Positions 51,716 through 60,358 of a stretch of DNA of 64,000 nt are shown here, one piece after another (position 1 is the first letter of the stretch; each line of letters begins with the position of its first letter). Source of the stretch: Thermococcus sp. 4557 (GTDB lineage Archaea; Methanobacteriota_B; Thermococci; Thermococcales; Thermococcaceae). Under the pieces are notes generated by a model. That model saw only the letters and a program-made list of their open reading frames with translations, was not told where the DNA came from and did not search any database. The stretch spans positions 248,001 to 312,000 of the forward strand of contig NC_015865.1 in NCBI RefSeq assembly GCF_000221185.1, in the 5' to 3' direction. The position numbers and the translations under genes are program-made.

Positions 51716-53080
51716 TCAACCGCCGAAGAGCCAGAGCACCGCATCCGGGAAGCGCCTCGACCAGTAGTACTCGTTGTGTGTGGCTCCCTCGTCCTCGATG
51801 ACGAGAAGGTTTTCGCCCTCCACGTAGCCCCTTTCCTTCAGTGCCTCCACCATCTTTCTGTTGGTCTCTATCATCTCGCTCGGGTCGCCCCCCTCGAGGG
51901 TTCCCCAGTCGATGTAGATTTTCTCCGGGCCCTTCGGGGCGTTCCTCACGAAGTCATAGATCTCCGGGTTGAACCAGAAGGCTGAACTCATGGCTCCAAC
52001 GTAGCGGAAGGTCTCAGGGTATTTGAAGCCGGCGTATATCGAGATGAGTCCTCCGAGGGAGGAGCCCATTATCCCTGTCTCGTTCGGGAGGGTTCTGTAA
52101 TGGGAGTCGATGTAGGGCTTAAGCGTTTCGACGATGAAGCGGACGTAGGCGTCTCCTTCCCCGCCCCCTCCGTAGGCCTCGTTCCTCCACGGCGAGTACT
52201 CGTCTATCCTCCTCTCGCCGCCATTGTCTATGCCGACAACTATGATCGAGAAGTTTCTCTCCCGGAAGAGTTTCTCCAGGGTCTCGTCCACCCTCCATTC
52301 GCCGGCAAAGGAGGTCGCCCGGTCAAAGAGGTTCTGGCCGTCGTGCATGTAGAGGACGGGGTATCTCCTGTCGCTCTTTCCGTAGTCTGGAGGCAGATAG
52401 ACCCATATCCTCCTCGTCCTGTTGAGCTGGGGCATGAACATCTTGAAAGTCGTCACGTTCCCGACTATCGTGTGCGTGCCGACTCCGGCTTCCTCCACGT
52501 AATCGCGCCAGTGGTAAACCGTGAACTCGTACCTCCCGCTTTCCTCCAGCACCATGGCCCTGTTCGGAAGCTCCTCGCCGTTTCTGCCCTTCTCAACGGT
52601 CTCCCACGAGCCGCGGGTGAACTTGAACTCGATCTTGGTTCCTCTCCTGAACGCCAGCGTTATCTCCCACTTCCCGTCGTCGCGCTTTCTGAGCCTGTAG
52701 TTTTCGTCACCCGGATTCCAGCCGTTGAAGTCACCTGCGATATACACCGCGTCATTTTCCGGCGTGTAGTCGGGAACCGAGACGATGAACGTGACCGTGA
52801 CCACATTGGGGGTTTCCGCAGCGGGGGAGGTCGTTTCGTTGTCCCCCTCGGGTACTTCAGTGCTTGGTGTTTCTGTTGTTGAAGTGGAGTTCGTTGACGT
52901 CGGAGTGCTCCGGGGAGAATCGGTGGTCTCGCGGGTATGGAAAGTGGTGCTTTCGTTGGACTGTTCTGAGGTCGTCTGCGTGGCTCCGCCGCCGTTGAGA
53001 CATCCCACGGAGAGGACGAGCATTCCAGCTAGCAGCACAACGAGGAGTCTGGTTGGACCTTCCGTTACCACCAGTTTCAC
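51716..53080 (-). CDS. secreted lipoprotein esterase with starch-binding-like domain
   Basis: The protein of about 454 residues has a signal peptide with a lipobox-like LSVGC, then a Ser/Thr-rich linker with sequons (about 30-95). A CBM20/48-like domain follows (VYIAGDFNGWNPGDENYRLRKRDD), then an esterase D-family hydrolase with YLPPDY, MHDGQNLFD, the nucleophile GSSLGG and a catalytic His near THNEYYW. It is likely an extracellular, surface-anchored carbohydrate esterase. Two GTG starts are possible, at 53080 and at 53071, the latter with GAGGGTGA five bases upstream. The TATA GGATATAAGG is near 53106-53113. Confidence 0.85.
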   Translation of the reverse strand: MKLVVTEGPTRLLVVLLAGMLVLSVGCLNGGGATQTTSEQSNESTTFHTRETTDSPRSTPTSTNSTSTTETPSTEVPEGDNETTSPAAETPNVVTVTFIVSVPDYTPENDAVYIAGDFNGWNPGDENYRLRKRDDGKWEITLAFRRGTKIEFKFTRGSWETVEKGRNGEELPNRAMVLEESGRYEFTVYHWRDYVEEAGVGTHTIVGNVTTFKMFMPQLNRTRRIWVYLPPDYGKSDRRYPVLYMHDGQNLFDRATSFAGEWRVDETLEKLFRERNFSIIVVGIDNGGERRIDEYSPWRNEAYGGGGEGDAYVRFIVETLKPYIDSHYRTLPNETGIMGSSLGGLISIYAGFKYPETFRYVGAMSSAFWFNPEIYDFVRNAPKGPEKIYIDWGTLEGGDPSEMIETNRKMVEALKERGYVEGENLLVIEDEGATHNEYYWSRRFPDAVLWLFGG

Positions 53081-53284
53081 CCTCAGGATGGTGGGTGGGG
53101 CGTCCTTATATCCTTACCGAACTGTTAGGGTTAAATAGGTGCGGTTTTCTCAGCGAGGGCGAGATGACGATCGTGCCGGGGGATGGAGCACTGTCCCAAG
53201 GCCCTCGAACCTTCGTACGTCCTGATGTTCGAGCCTGCGGAGCTGAGGAGCAAGGGAGATTGATCAGCTAAAGCAGTCCGGAGA
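53081..53284 (+). other. intergenic region with weak small ORFs
   Basis: Between the esterase promoter and the GNAT terminator lie a TATA-like GGGTTAAATAGG (about 53127-53138) and two overlapping short plus-strand frames. One is a 26-codon frame at 53183-53263 (MEHCPKALEPSYVLMFEPAE...), with codons typical of this genome but no proper ribosome site. The other is a 35-codon frame at 53164-53271, with GAGGGCGAG before its ATG. Either could be a microprotein or the remnant of a lost gene. Confidence 0.25.
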
Positions 53285-53315
53285 AGAAAAATATCAAACC
53301 CGAATCAAACGGGTT
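53285..53315 (-). terminator. hairpin plus T-run after the GNAT gene
   Basis: On the minus strand AACCCG and CGGGTT (arms at 53310-53315 and 53297-53302) form a 6-bp stem with a 7-base loop, followed by TTTGATATTTTTC. It lies just past the stop of the acetyltransferase gene. Confidence 0.6.
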
Positions 53316-53322
53316 CTCCTCC

Positions 53323-53892
53323 CTAGGTTTTACTGTTCGTTGGACTTTCATCTATTGAACCCTGTTCCCTGAACCGCTCGTACATCAGCACATCAACGAA
53401 GCCTTCTCCCGGGACGTACTGGTGCTTCCTCCAGCGGCCGGCGAGGGTGAAGCCGTTCTTCTCGAGGACCCTTATCGATGCGATGTTTGTCTCGAAGACG
53501 TGGGCGTAGACCTTCCGCAGGTTGAGCCAGTCGAAGGCGTATTCAAGGGCGAGCTTTACGGCCTCGCTGGCATAGCCATGGCCCCAGTGCCTCTTGGCCA
53601 GGAAGTATCCCAGCTCCGCCCTGCCGTTGTGGTGGTCTATCCTGTGCAGCCCCACAAGTCCCACGAGGGAGCGCGAGGAGTTCTCCATGATCGCGAATAC
53701 CTTTTCGTGCTTCTTCTCCCGCCTCAGAGCCTCGTACCACTCCAGTTCGTCCTCGTAGAAAAATATCTCCTCCGGGAACGAGAGGTACTTCCTGACGTCG
53801 CGGTCGTTGTACCAGAGCCAGACCTGCCGCAGGTCGTCCTTCAGAAGCATGCCTATCGACACGAGACTCCCCCTGAGTATGATCGGCCTCAT
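53323..53892 (-). CDS. GNAT-family N-acetyltransferase (RimJ/RimL type)
   Basis: The 189-residue protein has the GNAT fold of ribosomal-protein acetyltransferase type, with VWLWYNDRDVRKYLSFP, the AELGYFLAKRHWGHGYASEAV acetyl-CoA loop and ASIRVLEKNGFTLAGRWRKH. The substrate is unknown. AGGTG precedes the ATG, and a TATA CTTAAATACGC lies at about 53925-53935. The promoter is interleaved with that of the divergent HTH gene. Confidence 0.87.
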   Translation of the reverse strand: MRPIILRGSLVSIGMLLKDDLRQVWLWYNDRDVRKYLSFPEEIFFYEDELEWYEALRREKKHEKVFAIMENSSRSLVGLVGLHRIDHHNGRAELGYFLAKRHWGHGYASEAVKLALEYAFDWLNLRKVYAHVFETNIASIRVLEKNGFTLAGRWRKHQYVPGEGFVDVLMYERFREQGSIDESPTNSKT

Positions 53893-53937
53893 AGCGACAC
53901 CTTAACTTTATATAAGCCGTTTGCGTATTTAAGGGTG

Positions 53938-54894
53938 ATGGACAGGGAAAGGCTCATACGGACGGTTGAGGCGATACTCAGGGGCACGGGGTACAAAACG
54001 GCGCGTATGGAGTTTAAGGGCTCGTGCTTTGACATAGTGGCGAGCAGGTTATTCCTCCTGCTCTTCATAAAGGTGGCCACCAACATAGATGCCGTCACCG
54101 GGGAGCAGGCGGAGGATTTAAAGAGGCTGGCCCGCTTCTTCAAGGCTTCGCCCCTGATCGTCGGCCTAAAGACGAAAAACGCCGAGCTTGAGGAGGGTGT
54201 CGTTTACGAGAGGTTTGGAATATACGCCCTCAGACCCGAGACCCTCTACGATGTTCTTGTCGAGAACGAGATGCCGGCCATATTCGCCGAGCGCGGCGGC
54301 TTTTATGTGAGGATAAACGGCGGCCTATTGAGGAAGCTGAGGGAGAAGTACGGGTACTCAATAAACGAGCTGGCGCAGCTCCTCGGCGTCTCCAGAAAGA
54401 GCCTCACCAACTACGAGCGCGGTGAGCAGGCGGTCTCGCTTGAGGTCGCCATCCGCCTTGAGGAGCTCTTTGACGAGCCCCTTGCGGAGCCCATCGACGT
54501 TCTCCACTCAACAGTTGAGGCCAACCTCGACGTTACCCCGGAGACACCGCTTGAGAGGGAGATATTCGACCGCCTCAAGGAGCTGGGCCTCGGCGTTGTC
54601 AAGGTCAAGAAGGCCCCATTCAACGCCGTCTCGAGGGAGGACGAGTTCAGGATCCTGACTGGCATAGACGAGCGCAAGACCCGCTCCACAGTCAAGCGCG
54701 CCGAGATGGTGGCGGAGGTTGGCAGGATAATAAACAGCGACGGTGTTTTCATACTCGAGAAGACCCGGACCGAGGTCGTTGGGGAGGTTCCCCTTATTCC
54801 GAAGGAAAGCCTCGACGAGGTGAGGGACGCCGACGAGCTCATAGACCTCATAGAGGAGCTGAAGAAGGAAATAAAGAAGCAGCTCTTCGGCTGA
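53938..54894 (+). CDS. archaeal HTH-type transcriptional regulator
   Basis: The 318-residue protein has an N-terminal domain with FKGSCFDIVASRLFLLLFIKV. A clear Cro/C1-type helix-turn-helix follows at about 125-180 (LREKYGYSINELAQLLGVSRKSLTNYERGEQAVSLEVAIRL). The C-terminal domain is of the conserved archaeal HTH-type regulatory protein family. Its targets are unknown. A TATA TTTATATAAG at about 53908-53917 predicts a leaderless transcript from this ATG. Confidence 0.88.
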   Translation: MDRERLIRTVEAILRGTGYKTARMEFKGSCFDIVASRLFLLLFIKVATNIDAVTGEQAEDLKRLARFFKASPLIVGLKTKNAELEEGVVYERFGIYALRPETLYDVLVENEMPAIFAERGGFYVRINGGLLRKLREKYGYSINELAQLLGVSRKSLTNYERGEQAVSLEVAIRLEELFDEPLAEPIDVLHSTVEANLDVTPETPLEREIFDRLKELGLGVVKVKKAPFNAVSREDEFRILTGIDERKTRSTVKRAEMVAEVGRIINSDGVFILEKTRTEVVGEVPLIPKESLDEVRDADELIDLIEELKKEIKKQLFG

Positions 54895-54912
54895 TCGCGT
54901 TCCGGTGTCCCT

Positions 54913-56163
54913 TCAGCTGAACAGCACCTTTCTCCAGGTCTCCCGCAGTTTGGGCACGTACTCCCCCGGTGATGCTATGAGGACGGCCCAGCGCGGCGTC
55001 TGGCGCCTCTTCAGGGCGTTGGCCAGGGGCGTAACCCGGGTCAGTGGCTGGATGCTTCCGTCGTCCAGGAGGACGTTTATCTCCGTTGCCTTAAGCCTCG
55101 GTTCACTGAGCATGAGGTCAGCTATGCTGAACTCCAGGATGACCTCGCCCTCCCTCGCGCCAACCGCATCGGCGAGTGCCCTTTCTATCTCCTGCCTCCT
55201 TTTGACGTTCCTGTACGCTGTCAGCAGCTCCCTCTTTTCCTCGGTACTCAGTTCGTCGGCGTTTGCCAGAACCGCGGCCTTGTAAAGCTCCCTGTACTTC
55301 ACGCGCCGCACCATCTCCGCGGGGAAGCCCTCGAGATCCTCCAGCTCCACAAGAACGCGGCAGTCGGTCATCCTCCAGAAGTCCCAGAGGTGGCCCTCCT
55401 CCAGGGCGAACTCCAGAGCTCTGGTGAGCATACCTTCAGCTATCTTCACGGTGTGGTGGAAGTAAACGCGGGAGTACATGAGGGAGCGGGCGACCATCAT
55501 GCCCTCAACAGCCTCGATGCCCTTCTCATCGACAACGAGCTCGCCCTCGTGGATCCGGAGAACCTTCATGAGCCTCTCCAGGTCGATTATGCCGTGGGCG
55601 ACGCCGGTGTAGTGCGCGTCCCTGACAAGGTAGTCGAGCTGATCAACGTCAACATCTCCGTGCAGCATCTGGCCGAGATAGCGCTTTTCGTGTTTGCCGA
55701 GGATGAGGTTAGCCACGTCCGCAGGTTCGAAGTCGTAGCCGTAATCCTCGATTATCTCGGGAATCCGGCCGCCGTTCTCGCTCTCGGTTATGTTAACCTT
55801 GCCGAGAACTATATCCTGTCCGAGTCGCATGTGGTCGTGCTCTTTAACGTAGTGCTTGTATATGCTCTCAAATGTGTGGCTGAAGGGCCCGTGCCCGATG
55901 TCGTGAAGCAGGGCCCCGACCTGGAGGAGCATGCTTTCATCCTCGCTTAGGCTAACTTCCGCGGCGAGTCTTCGGGCTATGCTCCACGCGCCGAGGGAGT
56001 GCTCGAACCTGCTGTGGTTGGCACCTGGGTAAACGAGGTACGCGAGGCCGAGCTGTCTTATATTCCTAAGGCGCTGGAACTCGGGGGTTTTAACGAGGTC
56101 AAGGATGAGTCCCGTGAGCTTCATGCTGCCATGGATACCGTCGTGAATAATTTTTCCATTCAT
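54913..56163 (-). CDS. HD-domain phosphohydrolase (dNTPase/SAMHD1-like)
   Basis: The protein of about 416 residues starts MNGKIIHDGIHGSM and has PEFQRLRNIRQLG, the histidine in NHSRFEHSLG, the HD motif GALLHDIGHGPFSHTFE and a distal DVDQLDYLVRDA aspartate. This is the SAMHD1/YpbG-like group of HD proteins that split dNTPs. All metal ligands are present. The ATG follows GCGGTGATAGCG; a GTG three codons upstream lies in that site. The TATA ATTTATTTAAGCC is near 56190-56202. Confidence 0.9.
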   Translation of the reverse strand: MNGKIIHDGIHGSMKLTGLILDLVKTPEFQRLRNIRQLGLAYLVYPGANHSRFEHSLGAWSIARRLAAEVSLSEDESMLLQVGALLHDIGHGPFSHTFESIYKHYVKEHDHMRLGQDIVLGKVNITESENGGRIPEIIEDYGYDFEPADVANLILGKHEKRYLGQMLHGDVDVDQLDYLVRDAHYTGVAHGIIDLERLMKVLRIHEGELVVDEKGIEAVEGMMVARSLMYSRVYFHHTVKIAEGMLTRALEFALEEGHLWDFWRMTDCRVLVELEDLEGFPAEMVRRVKYRELYKAAVLANADELSTEEKRELLTAYRNVKRRQEIERALADAVGAREGEVILEFSIADLMLSEPRLKATEINVLLDDGSIQPLTRVTPLANALKRRQTPRWAVLIASPGEYVPKLRETWRKVLFS

Positions 56164-56250
56164 CGCTATCACCGCTGAAGATTTGAGAACAGGCTTAAAT
56201 AAATTTTCGGCATTGTGACAACGATGGAATAAAATAGTGGAAGGGGGCGC

Positions 56251-57534
56251 TCAGAGGTCTTTTCCAACTATGTATATTCTCTTGGTTTTTCCGAGCCTCC
56301 TCGGGAGGTCCGCCCTGAGCTTCTCCAGCGGAACCGCCACTATCTCCAGTTCCGCCTGCCGGGACTCTTCCACCTCGTACCGAACGGGATTGTTGGCCTC
56401 GTAGAGCAGTTCTCTGACTTCGTCCTCTATCCCCGCGGGCTTCTTCTCCCCATATGCGATGCGTATCGTGGCCTTTGGTTTCGGGTTCTCCGGTGAGAGC
56501 GGGTGGTAGATTATCACGAAGTCGAGGAGGTCCGGATGGTCGTACACTATTTCCATCACCTGATCGATGTGGAGCTTCGCTCCAGCGAGGGTCACGACGT
56601 CCTTGATACGGATGATGTTCCTGACCTCGCCGTTCTCTATCCTCGCCAGGTCGCCGATGTCATAGTTGAAGAGCGGCAGTCCGGTGAGTTCACCGTCCCG
56701 CATCACCTTGGTTATGTAGATGCGCTTGTAGTCATCGTAGCTGTCCCCGTTGTCCTTGAGGACCACTATGGATTCCCCGAAGCTGAACTTCGTGGCCTTC
56801 TTCTTTGTGATGACGCGGTAGCCGGTTACCGCATCCTCCGTTGAACCGAAGTTGTCTATTATCACCGCGTTCTCAAACAGTTCCAGAGTTGCCCTTGCGA
56901 GCTCGGGGGTCAGGGTTTCGCCGCCAACGACTATGGTCTGTATGTCCTTCTTTATGGACTCGGGCAGGGTAAGGCCAAGGTTGTATGCCGTCGCTGTGAG
57001 GCAGAAGAGGGAGGTTGGCTTTATGTCCTGAAGCTCGCGCAGGAGCATCTCCCTGTCCAGGAGGTACTGGATGGGCACCTGGTAGTAGGCGGTTTTTGCA
57101 TTGATGGCCTCGAACCCGCCAAAAGCAAACATGCCGGATGACGAGGGGAGCGGAGGGAAGAACGACGCGATTCTGTCGCCCCTATCCATGTACTCCCTTA
57201 TCCACGGCTCGAGCTGGCGCCCGCTCCTCATACGGTCGTCCCGGGTGTAGGGCACCCTCTTGGGACGGCCAGTGGTTCCGCTGGTTCTCATCACGGTGTA
57301 GAAAATCTTGGGATCCTGAATGTAGTCGGGCCATATCTCGGAGGTTCGGTAAAGGTCGTGGGGTTCGATGGTCACCCGGTCCGTCAATTCCGCCAGGTCT
57401 TCGGGCGTTATTTCCTCCGCGTTCACCCCCAAGAACTTTTCTTTCCAAAATTTCGTCGTTTCCAGGGCCTTCTCCAGGGTGTACCTGAGGTCCTCTACCC
57501 CACTCCTGTCAACCCTGCCAACTATTAATCCCAT
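56251..57534 (-). CDS. PaaK-like adenylate-forming enzyme
   Basis: The 427-residue protein has the AMP-binding motif MRTSGTTGRPKRVPYT, a GSTEDAVTGY segment, FNYDIGDLARIENG and a C-terminal domain ending with the lysine-rich RLGKTKRIYIVG. It resembles phenylacetate-CoA ligase-type acyl-CoA synthetases. Its acid substrate is unknown. It diverges from another adenylate-forming-like gene across a 120-bp promoter region. The TATA CATTAAATAGG (57568-57578) fits the ATG at 57534. Confidence 0.82.
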   Translation of the reverse strand: MGLIVGRVDRSGVEDLRYTLEKALETTKFWKEKFLGVNAEEITPEDLAELTDRVTIEPHDLYRTSEIWPDYIQDPKIFYTVMRTSGTTGRPKRVPYTRDDRMRSGRQLEPWIREYMDRGDRIASFFPPLPSSSGMFAFGGFEAINAKTAYYQVPIQYLLDREMLLRELQDIKPTSLFCLTATAYNLGLTLPESIKKDIQTIVVGGETLTPELARATLELFENAVIIDNFGSTEDAVTGYRVITKKKATKFSFGESIVVLKDNGDSYDDYKRIYITKVMRDGELTGLPLFNYDIGDLARIENGEVRNIIRIKDVVTLAGAKLHIDQVMEIVYDHPDLLDFVIIYHPLSPENPKPKATIRIAYGEKKPAGIEDEVRELLYEANNPVRYEVEESRQAELEIVAVPLEKLRADLPRRLGKTKRIYIVGKDL

Positions 57535-57654
57535 TTAACATCCACCCAATTACACGTGCACTTTTTCCTATTTAATGTTTGGCATTTATTTAATTACATT
57601 GAGACGGCATTGGATTTGAAAAAGCTTTTATACTGTTTGGTTAAAACATTCAGC

Positions 57655-58704
57655 ATGAACTATGAAATCCTGTTGGAGAACCTACAGGAACACCCACTAG
57701 GTGTTAAGGAAACTTGGATGAGGGAATACCTGAGGGAGATATTTGAGTTTCATTTTGAGAGAACTGCCTACTGGAGGAACGTTGCTGAAAGGCTGAAGCC
57801 AGACCTCGATGAGATATTCCAGGGAACCATAGCGGAGGCCTTTGAGAGGATATTCAATCTGGGCCTCGCGGTGGATGAGGACTACCTCCGCGCCAACTGG
57901 CTTGAATTCGTTCCCGAGGGATACAGCGGCAGGATACGCTTCTACCAGTCCTCCGGGACCACCCGTGAGAGGGCCATCGGGCACTGGGACGCCCGCTACA
58001 CGGATGCCCTTCACGCGTACCTGCGTGCGGCCCTGGATGAGATCTACGGGCTGGCGGACGTTTACCGTGGTGACCACCAGATGCGCGCCATCTCCCACGG
58101 CCCCTACGGCTGGTACCAGGATGAGATAAGCCAGCTCGTCTGGAGCTACGGAGGAGTCCTCTACTTCATAGGCATGGAAACCGATGGTCTGAAAAAGGTC
58201 CTCCGCGAGAAGGGGCAGGAGGCCGTGCTGAAGATCCTGGATCCCCTGGTAAGGTACACAAAGCGCGTCATGGAAGCGGACAGGATAAATACTGTTCGCT
58301 CGGCCCCGCCGTTGATGTCCCTCTTTGAGCCATACAGCGAGTCCATTGAGACCGCGATAATAAGCGGAGTTGGGATAAACAGGGATTTCTTCGAGTACCT
58401 CTCGAACACCTTCGACGGCACAAAACTCATTCCCCTCTACGGCTACTACCTCTTTGGTGACCTCGTTGGAATCTTCCGACGCGGGGAGTTCTGGTACTAC
58501 CCCAACTACCCCACAACCATAGTGTTTCCCATGAAAGTGGTGGACGGAACGCACAGGATAGTCCGGTACGGGGAGAGGGGAAGGGTAGCATTTATAATCG
58601 CCAGACCTGAAGTTTTAGTTGTCAAATTTGAGGATGAGACAGCACTCCGCGTTCCACCTGAGAGACCGTTTAGATGGGACGGGTTCGGTGAGCCCAGCAG
58701 ATAG
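57655..58704 (+). CDS. truncated adenylate-forming-like protein, unknown function
   Basis: The protein of about 349 residues keeps a clear echo of the AMP-binding phosphate loop (RFYQSSGTTRERAIGHWD) and a YGYYLFGDLVG segment. It has no C-terminal lysine domain and is shorter than active synthetases. It may be a pseudoenzyme or a different transferase built on that fold. It is divergent from the PaaK-like gene and followed by the DUF835 gene 5 bases later, so it may share a pathway with both. The TATA AAAAGCTTTTATAC (57621-57634) gives a leaderless start at 57655. Confidence 0.7.
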   Translation: MNYEILLENLQEHPLGVKETWMREYLREIFEFHFERTAYWRNVAERLKPDLDEIFQGTIAEAFERIFNLGLAVDEDYLRANWLEFVPEGYSGRIRFYQSSGTTRERAIGHWDARYTDALHAYLRAALDEIYGLADVYRGDHQMRAISHGPYGWYQDEISQLVWSYGGVLYFIGMETDGLKKVLREKGQEAVLKILDPLVRYTKRVMEADRINTVRSAPPLMSLFEPYSESIETAIISGVGINRDFFEYLSNTFDGTKLIPLYGYYLFGDLVGIFRRGEFWYYPNYPTTIVFPMKVVDGTHRIVRYGERGRVAFIIARPEVLVVKFEDETALRVPPERPFRWDGFGEPSR

Positions 58705-58709
58705 ATGGG

Positions 58710-59813
58710 GTGAGGTTGTTGGATGGCATCCATACACTCCTGCTCGTAGAGGCCGCACTGGTGCTGATCGCGGACGCCGTGGCCGTAACATGGATATTCA
58801 AGATATACCTGCGCAACAGGAGAAAATCTGCCCTGGCGTTCTCGATAGCGTGGGTATTCGATTTCTTAACGATCCTCTTTACCGTGCAGCAGAGCGTTAC
58901 CATCCAGCTGGCTGGACTCCTGTGCCTCTCGACGTTCGCGGGCTTCATTTTCTACGGCTCCGTGAAGTTCCTTGAGGAGGAGTCCATAAACGCCAGACAC
59001 AAAACCCTCGCTGTCCTTTCCGCCATGCCCGTCGCGTTTATGGTGTACATCCTCGGTGTGTACGCATACACAGGGGACGCCTTCTGGACGGCCACGACCG
59101 CAGCGGCGCTTGGGATAAGTGGGGTCTTCGTGGTGGCGGGCGGACTGCTGCTGATGGAAGTTGAGGAGATTTACAAGAGCGCCATCAAATACCTCTCCAT
59201 CAGCATAATTCTGTTTGGGATTCACCTCATCCCTGCGGCCCTCTTCGGCCTTTACACCTGGTACGAAGCGATAGGCTTCACGTTCTCGTCCATACTGATA
59301 GTCTTCATGGTATGGGCAATGGTCAAGCTGACATCATCCAAGACGTTCCTGCCCTCAAAAGAAACGGTTCCCCAGCAGCCCGACCTTAAACCCGGCACCC
59401 TCCTTGTGGGGATCAACGAATACAAGAAGCTCAAGGAGAAACTCCGCGAGATGCCCGTGCTCGCCTTCGTCAGGGACGTCTCGGATATACCGGAGGGGTG
59501 GGAGTGCTACTTCGTGACCACCATCCCATTCCAGGGCACCTTCAAGAACACAATAAATCCCACCAACCTCGCGAGGATGACCGAGATCTCCTACCAGTAC
59601 CTTGAGACCTTCGCGAGGTCAGGGAAGCACGGCGTCATAGTGATCGACTGCTTTGAGTACCTTACAGTGTACAACTCTTGGGAGAGCCTCATGAAGTTCA
59701 TCTCCAAACTGAGGGACTTCACCATCGTGAACAACGGCACCCTGGTGGTTGTCCTGGAGAAGGAAAGCCTAGAACCGAGGCTTTACTTCCAGCTGCGGAA
59801 GCTGATAGAGTGA
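58710..59813 (+). CDS. seven-helix membrane protein with DUF835 domain
   Basis: The protein of about 367 residues has some seven membrane helices (roughly 8-205) and a cytosolic C-terminal DUF835 domain (about 245-367: LLVGINEYKKLKEKL, FVRDVSDIPEGWECYFVTT, VIVIDCFEYLTVYN). DUF835 is largely restricted to Thermococcales and its role is unknown; the form resembles a membrane sensor without a kinase. It is co-directional and close to the adenylate-forming-like gene. The start is uncertain: GTG at 58710, or a TTG at 58716 or 58719 after GGGGTGAGG. Confidence 0.78.
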   Translation: MRLLDGIHTLLLVEAALVLIADAVAVTWIFKIYLRNRRKSALAFSIAWVFDFLTILFTVQQSVTIQLAGLLCLSTFAGFIFYGSVKFLEEESINARHKTLAVLSAMPVAFMVYILGVYAYTGDAFWTATTAAALGISGVFVVAGGLLLMEVEEIYKSAIKYLSISIILFGIHLIPAALFGLYTWYEAIGFTFSSILIVFMVWAMVKLTSSKTFLPSKETVPQQPDLKPGTLLVGINEYKKLKEKLREMPVLAFVRDVSDIPEGWECYFVTTIPFQGTFKNTINPTNLARMTEISYQYLETFARSGKHGVIVIDCFEYLTVYNSWESLMKFISKLRDFTIVNNGTLVVVLEKESLEPRLYFQLRKLIE

Positions 59814-59818
59814 GGCAG

Positions 59819-59828
59819 CTTTATATAC
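59819..59828 (+). promoter_or_regulatory. TATA element of the H/ACA RNA
   Basis: GCTTTATATAC lies about 26-30 bases upstream of the first base of the first hairpin at 59851, the normal distance for archaeal transcription initiation. Confidence 0.65.
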
Positions 59829-59850
59829 CCTCTTTTTCAACTTATCAATG

Positions 59851-60064
59851 CCCCCGCGCGAGGACCCTCCAGAACAGTGATGGTGGGTGCGATGCGGGGG
59901 CTACAGCCCGGTCTTACAGCGAGGTCCCCGCGGGAGGGCCTTCCGCGTTACGGAGCACGATGGCCGCGGGAAACCCAGACCGGGCACAGACGGCCCGCCT
60001 GGGTTAGCCCGCCTGAGCCCGCCGTCTGGCATCGATGAGGGCGGGAGTTACGGGCGGGCCATAG
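59851..60064 (+). ncRNA. three-hairpin H/ACA guide RNA
   Basis: Three successive H/ACA modules are visible. In module 1, GCCCCCGC (59851-59858) pairs with GCGGGGGC (59895-59902), followed by ACA at 59904. In module 2, GCCCGGTCT (59907-59915) pairs with AGACCGGGC (59978-59986), then ACA at 59987. In module 3, GGCCCGCC (59993-60000) pairs with GGCGGGCC (60054-60061), then ATA at 60062. Each has an inner stem and internal loops suitable as a pseudouridylation pocket, and GATGG/GATGA kink-turn elements for L7Ae. It guides pseudouridine formation in rRNA. It is probably the counterpart of a known three-hairpin Pyrococcus RNA; I did not assign targets. Confidence 0.88.
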
Positions 60065-60127
60065 CATCGTAACATCCCGTGGAGTAAGGTTTATTAGGTT
60101 CTTGTGGTAGTTCTACGGGGGATATGT

Positions 60128-60352
60128 GTGGCAGATCAGAAGAAAAACCCCGGGGACGAAGAGGAAGAAAAAATCAGGGACGTTCTCCCGTGGGGAAAAT
60201 CGAATTTTCTGAGTGATGTTATTGCGGAACGGAAAAGGGAGCGCAGCGAGGCCATTGAGATAGTGGAGAACCTCGTTGATCCAAACGGCCTCCCCGATGA
60301 GGTTAAGCCCATAATAAAAAAGCCGGATAAAAAGGAGCTGATTGGGGAGTGA
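60128..60352 (+). CDS. small hypothetical charged protein
   Basis: The 74-residue product (from GTG) is highly charged, with an acidic start (NPGDEEEEK) and basic end (IIKKPDKKE), no cysteine motif and no membrane segment. I recognise no family. GGGGGATAT lies before the GTG at 60128, and a TATA-like GGTTTATTAGG is at about 60086-60096, 20 bases past the H/ACA RNA. It is convergent with moeA with a gap of six bases. Confidence 0.6.
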   Translation: MADQKKNPGDEEEEKIRDVLPWGKSNFLSDVIAERKRERSEAIEIVENLVDPNGLPDEVKPIIKKPDKKELIGE

Positions 60353-60358
60353 GGGCTT

